Shown in pieces: positions 37,603 to 45,821 of a DNA stretch of 64,000 nt; positions within the stretch are counted from its first letter, which is position 1, and each line of letters opens with the position of its first letter. This DNA is from Arenicellales bacterium (GTDB lineage Bacteria; Pseudomonadota; Gammaproteobacteria; Arenicellales; JAJDZL01), in NCBI GenBank assembly GCA_951813075.1, contig OX638343.1, positions 2,993,999 to 3,057,998 of the forward strand, read 5' to 3'. The notes beneath the pieces were generated by a model. It was not told the origin of the DNA. It did no database searches and saw only the letters and a list, made by a program, of their open reading frames with translations. Position numbers and translations under genes: made by a program.

Positions 37603-38268
37603 ATGACAAGCAATCAAATTATCGTCCGGAATTCAGGGTTGGTTCCGTACCAACCGACCTTTGATGAGATGCGTCGGTTTTCCGTTGAGCGCGACCGTGA
37701 AACCACAGATGAAATTTGGGTGTTGGAGCACGAGCCAGTCTACACGCTCGGATATTCCTGCAAAACGCGACCTCGCGGCATTACAAAAATCCCGATACTT
37801 CCGACCGATCGCGGTGGACAGATCACCTATCACGGTCCGGGGCAGCTAGTCATCTACTTGCTACTCGACATGAAAAGGCGACAGCAGGGTGTTCGTCACC
37901 TTGTGAGTTCGATTGAATCAGCGATCCGTGAAGTACTGGAGACATATGGTATCTATTCCGAACTCAGGGAAAATGCACCGGGCGTCTACGTTGACGGCGA
38001 GAAAATTGCCTCGATCGGAATCAGAATCAGTCGCGGTTGCAGTTATCACGGACTCAGTCTGAATGTGGACGTGGACATCGAACCATTCAAATTAATCGAT
38101 GTCTGCGGGTTTCCCGGACTCAAAGTAACCAATCTGCGGCGGCTGGGCTGTACCGAAACCAAGGAGAGTATACAAGCGCGATGCATTTACAGCCTGTGTC
38201 GGAATCTGAACTATGAGACGATCACCGAGATCCGAGAGGATCAATCGTTGTTGAGTATTGCAGGTTAA
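37603..38268 (+). CDS. lipB: Octanoyl-[ACP]:protein N-octanoyltransferase
   Basis: LipB moves octanoate from acyl carrier protein to lipoyl domains, the first step of lipoate synthesis. Motifs are RGGQITYHGPGQL (70-82), the lysine K134 in GEKIASIG and the catalytic C168 in DVCGFPG. Length is 221 residues. It lies 33 nt after rlpA; dacC and ybeD, which usually lie between, are absent, and lipA does not follow. Confidence 0.95.
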   Translation: MTSNQIIVRNSGLVPYQPTFDEMRRFSVERDRETTDEIWVLEHEPVYTLGYSCKTRPRGITKIPILPTDRGGQITYHGPGQLVIYLLLDMKRRQQGVRHLVSSIESAIREVLETYGIYSELRENAPGVYVDGEKIASIGIRISRGCSYHGLSLNVDVDIEPFKLIDVCGFPGLKVTNLRRLGCTETKESIQARCIYSLCRNLNYETITEIREDQSLLSIAG

Positions 38269-38280
38269 GTAGCGATAGAT

Positions 38281-39291
38281 TCATCCAAATTCTGAGAGAT
38301 AGCGCTCACACAGCCCAACGGTTTCCGCCGTATACGGGAGTCCCATAGACTGAGCCAGATCGGTTTCCGAGTGTGATCCGATCCAAGCTACGAGCAACAG
38401 TCGGCGAAGCATCACAAACGTGGGTATTTCCCGCTCGTCTTCTTCTGAAAGGTCCATGACTGACCGATATCCTCGTACCCATGCCTGAATAAGATCTGGT
38501 ACATCCTCACGACCCTCAAGAAAGCTCAGTGCGGTCGCACAGTCATACATGAACCAACTGAATCCACAGTCATCAAAATCTATGACTTTTGTCAAGTTTC
38601 CTTCAATCAGCAGATTTGCCAGTCGGATATCGCAGTGAACAAGCCCCCATCTCGTCGGCGCTTGCCCGAACCTGTCTAATCTGGATTCAATCAGATCGGC
38701 CGTCCGTCCGAAAAGCCGCTCTCTTTGCGCATCCAAGCCCATGCCATCCTGCCAGCGTCCCCAGTGCGGATTGCTGCCAAGACTTGTTGCATAGTCCCAG
38801 CTGTAACGCTCGAACCATTGTGGCCGCTTCCAACTCATTGAATGCTGATGCATTTTGGCTGACACGCTGCCGAGTAATTCGAAAGGCTCGAGTAGATTTT
38901 CCTCTGGCGGTTCGACGCCAGATTCCCATTCAAACATGACGACACGCCTGGCGCCGCCCGGCATACCTTCGGCATGCACGTGCTGGATATTGTCACCGTC
39001 TTTTCCTGGAGCGATGACTGGCGTAATTATTCCAGCGTCGTTTCGCAGTGCATCCGTCCAAGCGTGCTCCGATGCGATGGCAGTTTTGGTGTGATAGCCT
39101 TCCCGATGCACTCTGAGCGCCCACTTCTGTCCCGTTTGTGAGCTGTCGACGCGATAAGTTGCATTTTCCGAAATATTAATCAGCTCTGCCGTGGCATCTC
39201 CGGGCAAGTCATAATACGGCAATGCGTTGTCGGCAACCCGTTGCAGCAGTATCAACTGCTGTTCGTGCGGCAGATCTTCGAATTTTTCCAT
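38281..39291 (-). CDS. APH-fold small-molecule kinase
   Basis: This 336-residue member of the aminoglycoside phosphotransferase/choline kinase superfamily has the Brenner motif LVHCDIRLANLL (catalytic Asp and Asn) and VIDFDDCGF (metal-binding Asp). It is encoded 24 nt after a class III aminotransferase with a strong AAGGAGG site, so the two are probably one operon. Kinase plus class III enzyme is the layout of amino-alcohol pathways such as hydroxylysine or ethanolamine phosphate breakdown. The true substrate is unknown; an antibiotic resistance role is unlikely given this partner. Confidence 0.8.
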   Translation of the reverse strand: MEKFEDLPHEQQLILLQRVADNALPYYDLPGDATAELINISENATYRVDSSQTGQKWALRVHREGYHTKTAIASEHAWTDALRNDAGIITPVIAPGKDGDNIQHVHAEGMPGGARRVVMFEWESGVEPPEENLLEPFELLGSVSAKMHQHSMSWKRPQWFERYSWDYATSLGSNPHWGRWQDGMGLDAQRERLFGRTADLIESRLDRFGQAPTRWGLVHCDIRLANLLIEGNLTKVIDFDDCGFSWFMYDCATALSFLEGREDVPDLIQAWVRGYRSVMDLSEEDEREIPTFVMLRRLLLVAWIGSHSETDLAQSMGLPYTAETVGLCERYLSEFG

Positions 39292-39315
39292 TGGATGTTC
39301 CTTTCCCTCCTTTAC

Positions 39316-40623
39316 TCATGCTGCGTCAGCCAATTCTTGATTCCGAGCTGACTGGCGTGTTGCCGAGGACACAGTCGTGTTCGCTGAGACCTGTGCCTGA
39401 CCAAGAGCGGTGTCCAGGCGATTCAGAATCTCATCACAAAGTTCCCGATCAACCAGAATTCCCGGTTTGAACTGAAGAACTTTCGGATCAAGCGAGGAAA
39501 ATATAGCCCAAACTCCGTTTTTGAACAATGCTTTCATCACGTGTATGGCACCTTCGGGATGATTGAACTCCAGCCCAATCACCACGCCACGCTGCCGGAT
39601 GCCGACGAAGAAGTCCGGGTAGTTTTTTCGCAGTTGTTCCAAACCGTTGCGCATATAGCGTGCGATGTAGTGCACCATGGAGCGCACTTCAGGTCGGTTG
39701 GATATCTCAAGCACTTTGGCGGCTGCGATGCATCCAAGTTCGGCTCCACCGAATGTCGACATATGTCCCCAGCCATCTTCTTTCAACCAGGCTCCGGCCC
39801 GTTCATTGACGATCACTGCGCCAATCGGATAGATTCCACCGGAAAGGCCTTTGCCGGTAACCAGGATATCGGGTATGACGCCGTAGGTGTCGATGCCCCA
39901 GATCTCACCACAGCGCATGAGTCCTGTCTGCACCTCGTCGGCGATATAGAGTGTGCCCACTTTTTCGCATGCCGCTTTTATTGCGCTCAGATAACCTTCC
40001 TGCGGCATTGGAAATCCATAAGTGGCCGGAATCGTTTCCATGATGACACATGCCGCGTCGCCAACCCTGATCTCATTCACAATAGCTTCCAGATCATTGA
40101 ATGGAACTTTGACAACGTCCTGCGCCGGAGCATCGCTCAGAAAAAGTTTGGAGAAACGTTCGTCACCGACTTGTACCGCGAGTCCGGTATGACCGTGATA
40201 ACAGTGATCAATGCAGATGATTTTTCGTCTTTTCGTTGCATGGCGCGCACACTTGAGCGCGATGTCGATGGCTTCACCGCCACCGGAGGCGTATATCGTG
40301 TACTGCAATCCTTGTGGTGTACACTCAGCGAGCATCTGCGCCACGTGCGTGCGCATAAGCGACGGAAAGTGATGGTTGCCAATATCAAAGTACTTCATAC
40401 CTTCTTTCACTGCCGCGACGACTTCAGGGTTTCGGTGCCCCAGATTGTAGGTTCCGCCATTCAGATGGACATCGATCAGTCGCTTTCCATCCATATCGTA
40501 GAGATAGTAGCCCTCGCGTCGGTCAATAACCAGATCAACACCGAAGTTCTGCCAATCTGAGGTTTTCCCTGGATTCCAATATTCTTTGGTTCGCTCCAGA
40601 AATTCCTGTTTTGTCTCTTTCAT
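39316..40623 (-). CDS. Class III pyridoxal-phosphate aminotransferase or phospholyase
   Basis: This 435-residue fold type I enzyme has the PLP lysine in VTGKGLSGGIYPIGAV, the ADEVQTG aspartate and NGGTYNLGHRNPEV. The ATG at 40623 is chosen because GGAGG precedes it by about 7 nt. The family covers omega-aminotransferases and amino-alcohol phosphate phospholyases. The latter is favoured here because the next gene is an APH-fold kinase. Sequence alone does not separate the two reactions. Confidence 0.82.
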   Translation of the reverse strand: MKETKQEFLERTKEYWNPGKTSDWQNFGVDLVIDRREGYYLYDMDGKRLIDVHLNGGTYNLGHRNPEVVAAVKEGMKYFDIGNHHFPSLMRTHVAQMLAECTPQGLQYTIYASGGGEAIDIALKCARHATKRRKIICIDHCYHGHTGLAVQVGDERFSKLFLSDAPAQDVVKVPFNDLEAIVNEIRVGDAACVIMETIPATYGFPMPQEGYLSAIKAACEKVGTLYIADEVQTGLMRCGEIWGIDTYGVIPDILVTGKGLSGGIYPIGAVIVNERAGAWLKEDGWGHMSTFGGAELGCIAAAKVLEISNRPEVRSMVHYIARYMRNGLEQLRKNYPDFFVGIRQRGVVIGLEFNHPEGAIHVMKALFKNGVWAIFSSLDPKVLQFKPGILVDRELCDEILNRLDTALGQAQVSANTTVSSATRQSARNQELADAA

Positions 40624-40701
40624 AAACGCCTCCAGCCCGCCCGCGGTGGGCAGCATTCCCAATTGAGTGCAAATAATTTAGGCGTAAACCAGAAAAATAA
40701 C

Positions 40702-40730
40702 TTGACAGTTGACAGCGAATAATTGATAAC
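40702..40730 (+). promoter_or_regulatory. Candidate promoter for the SDR gene
   Basis: A perfect TTGACA (40702-40707), 17-bp spacer and GATAAC (40725-40730) match sigma70 at 10 of 12 positions. The 9-mer TTGACAGTT beginning at the -35 box recurs as its exact reverse complement AACTGTCAA at 40771-40779. This could be an operator pair or a looping site. Confidence 0.5.
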
Positions 40731-40828
40731 GCAACATAAAATATAGGGGATGAGTGTTACGGTCAGACTAAACTGTCAATTACGAATTCCCGTTGAAAAA
40801 AAACCATTAGACACGAGGTGAAAAAATC

Positions 40829-41608
40829 ATGTTGACATCAGTGGAAGGCAGATCGGTCGTTGTGACCGGTGCCAGCAAAGGAATCGGAAAAGGGATAGCC
40901 AAGGTATTTGCGAATCACGGTGCGAAGGTGCTTATTGTGGCTCGTGGAGCTGACGATGCTGAAGCAACCGCGGCGCAGATCAGAGACGAAGGTGGAACAG
41001 CATCCGCATTCAGCGCGGATGTCACAAAGTCAGAGGATATGGACGCAATGGCAGCTGCGGCAGCGGAAAGACACGGTGGAATAGACGTCTTATGCAGTAA
41101 TGCGGGAATATTTCCACAAAGTCATCTGGAAGACATGTCGTCCGATGAGTGGGATCTCGTACTCGGCACAAATCTTAAAGGGACATTTCTTGCAATCAAA
41201 AGTTGTCTGCCTCATCTGAAAGCCAGCGATGGCGGGCGAATCGTTCTGACTTCCTCGATCACCGGTCCGATCACGGGATATCCGGGTTGGACGCATTACG
41301 GTGCCAGTAAATCCGGTCAGTTGGGGTTCATGAAGACTGCTTGTATGGAATTCGCCAAGTATGGCATCACGGTCAATGCGGTTATGCCGGGTAACATTGT
41401 CACTGAGGGACTGGAAGGTCTTGGAGCGGACTATCTGGAGACAATGGCAGCCTCTATCCCACTCAAACGTCTGGGGTCGGTAGAGGACATCGGTAACGCA
41501 GCGCTGTTTTTTGCTTCCAAGGAAGCGGGCTACATTACCGGGCAGACTATCGTCGTGGACGGAGGTCAGACCATTCCAGAGTCAATTGAAGCGCTTGAAG
41601 AGGCATAA
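40829..41608 (+). CDS. Short-chain dehydrogenase/reductase (FabG-like)
   Basis: This 259-residue classical SDR has the NAD(P) loop TGASKGIGKGIA, NAG in CSNAGIF, the catalytic serine in LTSSITG, and YGASK. The C-terminal GYITGQTIVVDGGQTIPES is typical. It is likely a tetrameric soluble oxidoreductase on a hydroxyl or keto substrate. It is divergent from the aminotransferase-kinase pair, which suggests but does not prove a shared pathway. Confidence 0.88.
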   Translation: MLTSVEGRSVVVTGASKGIGKGIAKVFANHGAKVLIVARGADDAEATAAQIRDEGGTASAFSADVTKSEDMDAMAAAAAERHGGIDVLCSNAGIFPQSHLEDMSSDEWDLVLGTNLKGTFLAIKSCLPHLKASDGGRIVLTSSITGPITGYPGWTHYGASKSGQLGFMKTACMEFAKYGITVNAVMPGNIVTEGLEGLGADYLETMAASIPLKRLGSVEDIGNAALFFASKEAGYITGQTIVVDGGQTIPESIEALEEA

Positions 41609-41751
41609 CCGGGATCACGTACAGGGAAAGTACGCCAAGGGCTTGACTATCGTTCGCGGGACTGTGGGCGTAGCCTTGATCTGACGCGGTATCGTCTGTT
41701 CGTTTCAAAGGTGTTGTACTTTCCGCCTGCGCGCGCTCCTGGAAATTCACG

Positions 41752-42762
41752 ATGACGAGCGCAGCGGTACTTCGCATTATTGATCTCGGTGAGATCCCCT
41801 ATCTGGAAACTCAGTCCGTCTACCATGCGGTTGCAACCTGCATGGACGAGACGACACCAGATACTATTATTCTGTGTCGTCCGGATTCGCCTTATCTGTG
41901 CATTGGATATCACCAGAGTAGTTTGCAGGTACTGGACCATGTCGCTGTCGAAAAAGCCCGTTATCCGGTTATGCGTCGACGGTTGGGTGGTGGTCTGACA
42001 TATCTTGACAACCAGCAGCAGTTCTACCAATGTATATTTCATCGAAGCAGAAGTCCGGTTATACCAGCGCGGGTTTACGAATCTCGTCTAAATCCGCCGA
42101 TCAATACTCTGCACAATTTGGGATTACGAGCGCAACTGCGTTACACGAATGAAATAGAGATATCAGGTCGACGAATAGCGGGTATCGGAGGGGGAATCAT
42201 TTCAGAAGCGAGTGTCGTAGTAGGAAACATTCTTAACGATTTTGATTTTGAATCGATGGCGGGGGTGCTCAATACACCTTGCGAGGAGTTTCGGAATCTT
42301 GCATTGTGGGCGATGCATCAGAGAATAACCACACTCAAGCTTGAGAGGCGTGGTGTTGCTTGGTCGGATTTGCCGGATATGCTAATCGATGCATATCAGA
42401 GTGGACTTGACGCGACTGTTTTCCGTGATGAACTTTCAGTAAACGAGCGCGCGGAAGCATTGCGCCAGGCTGAGATCATGACGTCGACTTCTTACCTTGA
42501 GCAAAGGGAAAACTTAGAGAAATCCGAACCTTTACCAATTTCAAAACTTAAGATTTCGGGGTCGACATCAATACGATTGATTGCGGTTAGAACAGGTAGC
42601 CGCATCGACTACGCGGCGTTGCTGCTAAGGGATGGGGTTGTGGAAAAAATTGTAGAAATTCAAGATTTATCCTCAAAGGTTTCTGATGGGTTTCAGCAGT
42701 CGGGAATAACGACTTGTGAATCAAGCAAGATTGAAATTGGTCGAAAGATTGATTTTGATTGA
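41752..42762 (+). CDS. Lipoate-protein ligase family protein with altered lysine motif
   Basis: The 336-residue protein has a BirA/LplA/LipB fold catalytic domain: PDSPYLCIGYHQ, then VMRRRLGGGLTYLDNQQ, which is the RRxxGGG lipoyl-AMP loop. A C-terminal segment of about 100 residues resembles the LplA accessory domain. The position that normally carries the invariant lysine (GxKIxG) reads SGRRIAGIGGG, so lysine is replaced by arginine. Lipoate ligase, octanoyl transferase or a related acyltransferase are all possible. The gene overlaps no neighbour. Confidence 0.75.
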   Translation: MTSAAVLRIIDLGEIPYLETQSVYHAVATCMDETTPDTIILCRPDSPYLCIGYHQSSLQVLDHVAVEKARYPVMRRRLGGGLTYLDNQQQFYQCIFHRSRSPVIPARVYESRLNPPINTLHNLGLRAQLRYTNEIEISGRRIAGIGGGIISEASVVVGNILNDFDFESMAGVLNTPCEEFRNLALWAMHQRITTLKLERRGVAWSDLPDMLIDAYQSGLDATVFRDELSVNERAEALRQAEIMTSTSYLEQRENLEKSEPLPISKLKISGSTSIRLIAVRTGSRIDYAALLLRDGVVEKIVEIQDLSSKVSDGFQQSGITTCESSKIEIGRKIDFD

Positions 42763-42799
42763 TCATGTTTTTTGCAGCCGTTGCATTAGAATCATTTGT

Positions 42800-43348
42800 A
42801 TGATCAAGCAGGTAGAGAAAGTAAACCACATTCTTCCGGATGTGCTCGAACATGGTTTGACTACCGTATTTTGTGGTAGGGCACCCAGTCCGGAATCGAA
42901 AAGAAGAGGCGCGTACTATGCCCATCCAACCAACATGTTCTGGAAGATATTAGCCGAAACTGGCATGACAGATCGCCTATTGAAACCGGAAGAGTTTTAC
43001 GAGCTTCCACATTTCAGCATCGGCCTGACAGATCTAAATAAAATTGAGTTTGGTAGTGATCACCAGTTGACGGGGGAGGGCGACAATCCGATTTCAGTGT
43101 ATGAAAAGATCAGGCATTATCAACCGAGAATTCTGGCGTTTACAGGAAAAAATAATGGTTCGATGTTCTTGGCGACTGTTTTTGGCAGACGACGAAGTGA
43201 ACGAGTGACCTGCGGAGAGCAGGCCGATTACAAAATCGGAGAAACAAGAATTGTTATTTTGCCGAGCACATCCGCAAGAGCCAAGGGATTTTGGGATTCA
43301 AGGTACTGGGAGGAGCTTGCTTTGCTGCATAGCGAGTTACTGAATTAG
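42800..43348 (+). CDS. mug: G:T/U mismatch-specific DNA glycosylase (Mug/TDG family)
   Basis: This 182-residue glycosylase removes uracil or thymine mispaired with guanine. It has PDVLEHGLTTVFCGRAPSPES and YYAHPTNMFWKILAETG (substrate pocket), SIGLTDLN, and a late LPSTSARAKGFW. The ATG at 42800 gives the normal length. The open frame extends back into the preceding gene but without family similarity. Confidence 0.9.
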   Translation: MIKQVEKVNHILPDVLEHGLTTVFCGRAPSPESKRRGAYYAHPTNMFWKILAETGMTDRLLKPEEFYELPHFSIGLTDLNKIEFGSDHQLTGEGDNPISVYEKIRHYQPRILAFTGKNNGSMFLATVFGRRRSERVTCGEQADYKIGETRIVILPSTSARAKGFWDSRYWEELALLHSELLN

Positions 43349-43534
43349 TTTCATCGGAAGTGAATTTTTACGGTGCAATGTATCAAGCAATATTTTAAAT
43401 ATCTGCTGCGATTACACGATTATTTCAGTGAAGCCAAATTGCTTGCAAGCATGACAACAAAATTTTATTTGATTCACACCTGTCACCACCTAAAACTGAT
43501 TCCGGCATGCTGCTGAAGCACACTCAGTCCAGAG

Positions 43535-44014
43535 TTGCTGAAAGGACTAAATATTGTTCAAAATGTTGTTTCTCTTGATCATATCAACCGTATTGGTTTG
43601 CGCTACTTGGACGCTGTTTTCCCCAAGGAGGAAGAGAAGGTTGATCAATACCTCTCAAATTCCATTCATGGAATTATTTTTGACGCACAATTGAATTGCT
43701 CGCTGACGGAATCAGTTTTTCAAACAATTTGTAAGTCTTATCAAAACTACGGGACATTAATTGCGCGAGTATACAGAAAAAACTCACCACTTGAATTTCC
43801 TCCGGATTTGCTGCCTTGGGGTCTGATTATGATGTCTAGATTTAATATCAGCGAGAAAATCGCACACGCTGTTATCGACACAGATCACTATATTGAGGGA
43901 CAATTCCCCCTGGAATTGAAATTGATCAAAGAACAGGTATTCTCTCTCCATTCGGGCATTAGAGCTGCTTTTGATGCAGTTATCACCGATCACGCCAAAA
44001 GTGTGTGGTCCTAA
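43535..44014 (+). pseudogene. N-terminally truncated TIGR04255-like protein
   Basis: The 159-codon frame from TTG at 43535 contains INRIGLRYLDAVFP and a C-terminal half like the sporadically distributed TIGR04255 family, which as I recall is about 250 residues long. Roughly the first 100 residues are missing; no matching sequence was found in any frame of 43349-43534. The HTH gene begins 15 nt downstream. It is likely a relic, although a short functional protein cannot be excluded. Confidence 0.6.
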
Positions 44015-44029
44015 TTTACGGAGATTATT

Positions 44030-44632
44030 ATGTATACACCCCAACCCAAATTAACAACTAATACCGATACCGTACCATTCATGGCTTTGAAAGGCACCGG
44101 TAGCTGGTATGATATTAATCATACCAATGAATGGGTACATCATGTAAAACAGCGGGTTACTTTTAAAATTGATATTGTAGTGTCAGATGAAGCTATCCAA
44201 CGCCTTGACGTTCGAACACCGGCGGAGCACATTAAAAATATTCGAGACACGCTCAGGGCACCGGTTGCTGATCTAGCCTTTATTTTTGACGTCTCACGTC
44301 AGGCTGTCTATAAATGGATTTCAGGGAATTCAACCCCTGAATTAGATAAATATTCTCGGCTTAAGGAATTGAGTGATATAGCCGACAAATTTAAAGAAGA
44401 AAAAATCGATCATGCGGCGACGCTCCTCAAGATGAAAACATTCGATGGCAGGTCACTGATGGACCTCATTAGAACAGGTGAGAACCGCAACGAGCATATT
44501 TCTGCGCTTATCAGTGAGGCAAAGGCAATGGAACGATCCTACCAAAAATCGGGAATGGCGAAATCCAAAGCCACCGCCACTGACGATTGGCTGTCATCAA
44601 TTTCGATTCCCGGCATGTCAGAACAAGATTAA
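44030..44632 (+). CDS. Helix-turn-helix protein of a TIGR04255-type locus
   Basis: This 200-residue protein has a central Xre-like helix-turn-helix at about 70-100 (DLAFIFDVSRQAVYKWISGN), then a charged helical region and a C-terminal tail ending in SIPGMSEQD. The frame is intact with a GGAG site before the ATG. It sits between two damaged genes and was probably the regulator or DNA-binding part of their module. The family function is not known to me. Confidence 0.7.
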   Translation: MYTPQPKLTTNTDTVPFMALKGTGSWYDINHTNEWVHHVKQRVTFKIDIVVSDEAIQRLDVRTPAEHIKNIRDTLRAPVADLAFIFDVSRQAVYKWISGNSTPELDKYSRLKELSDIADKFKEEKIDHAATLLKMKTFDGRSLMDLIRTGENRNEHISALISEAKAMERSYQKSGMAKSKATATDDWLSSISIPGMSEQD

Positions 44633-44644
44633 TTAGCTGAATCA

Positions 44645-45085
44645 GTGCACAATCGAGATTTCAATTGGCGGCAAGGAAGTGTTCTGGACGAAAAAATGCT
44701 CTGGCGCTAAACCTCTTTGGCGACTCTAGTCAAAGTCCACGAGTAGTTATCATAACCCACGATTGTGACTTAGCGAACGAAGGAGAAGATATCGTTGAAG
44801 TTATCGTGGGAATGCAAGTTCCAACATCAGACCCAATGCTCGTTGGCTCACGAAATCCTCGTCGCCTAGATCTCATGTTTACTAATGATTCAAGTAATCA
44901 AGAACCAGTCTATATTCGACTCTGTCATTCAGGTCGGCGTAACGTTCCCAGGAAAGAACTTCTCAAATTTCAGCAAGGAAACATTCGCCTTACTCTGCCA
45001 GACAAAGAAAAGCGTATCTTGAAACAGTGGCTCTCTGCTCGTTATGGTCGTACTGCATCTCCGGACAATTTCGAATCCCGCCGGT
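44645..45085 (+). pseudogene. Frameshifted and truncated third gene of the TIGR04255-type locus
   Basis: The frame from GTG at 44645 reads NRDFNWRQGSVLDEK and then stops after an A6 run at 44691-44696. One extra A would join it to the next frame, NALALNLFGDSSQSPRVV, with IITHDCDLANEG and later LKQWLSARYGRTASPDNF. The DCD motif and this late motif recall a family of unknown function that travels with TIGR04255 genes. Similarity ends near 45085, where antisense mobile-element sequence begins. The gene is therefore broken twice. Confidence 0.65.
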
Positions 45086-45089
45086 TTGT

Positions 45090-45420
45090 CGCAGAGTTTT
45101 TTTTCAAGCCGGGACTGCTTGAGTCGCAGATCGCACAAGGCCTCGTTCAGCTCGGCGAACACTCGCTGACCAGTCGCATGAAACGCGCATGTTCGTCAAC
45201 CTGCCGACCGGTTTCATCCAATGCGGGTTTCCGAATACTGCGGCAACGCTGCCTGGTATTGAGGAAATTTTTCAACTGCCAGCCGCGGTGATCGGAACTG
45301 CCGCTTTGCACACAGTGGCAGTTGGGCTTGCCGCAATTTCGATTGTGCGGGGTAATGGTGCCGGGGCGCAACAGACCGACGGATGCGATATCTTTGCGTA
45401 ACTGACAACAGGTAAAAAAA
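45090..45420 (-). pseudogene. Mobile-element-associated small protein remnant (DUF6788-like)
   Basis: On the minus strand one frame reads QLRKDIASVGLLRPGTITPH then NRNCGKPNCHCV, and after a frameshift near 45150 continues FAELNEALCDLRLKQ. The GTI..RNCGKPNCHC pattern and the terminal LNEA.C.LR resemble the small CGKPxCxC proteins found with insertion sequences. The frameshift and absence of a transposase mark it as decayed. It interrupts the preceding plus-strand gene. Confidence 0.5.
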
Positions 45421-45821
45421 TCTTACTCCGGAAAACCGATCGATTCGAGGCGTTCGCAGCACAATCCGAGGCGATTGCGCCGAATTCCACCGCCGCGCCC
45501 GGGCTCGGCGTCGAACCGCCGGATTCTCGTATATTGGATTGCTTTATTATTTATTAACAATTAGTTATGCTTGACAATGATGCCACTAAGGCGTATCGTC
45601 AGGCAATAAACTAAACAACAACCCATGAGGTGCGCCATGGCAGCGGAAAACAATCCGATCCTGTTTATGTAGAACTCCCCCGAGCAAATGCCCGGACTGC
45701 GCACGCTGATTGTGGAGTTGGACATTTTACCGTGTTGATTTCAATTCAAAATTTACCCGGATTTTCAATCGAAATGTATCTCAACCCGTCATGTCATGGG
45801 GTTAGTTTTCGGTTTCAATCG
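45421..45821. other. Gap of 401 bp beside the mobile-element remnant
   Basis: The stretch 45440-45535 is visibly richer in G and C than its surroundings, as expected of foreign DNA. A short frame from 45637 (MAAENNPILFM) is stopped early and continues as NSPEQMPGLRTLIVELDIL after the stop, which may be another broken gene. Nothing intact is seen. Confidence 0.5.

Noticed and set aside
39541..40560. 339-codon plus-strand frame
   Set aside because: It is antisense to the class III aminotransferase, which has all catalytic motifs.
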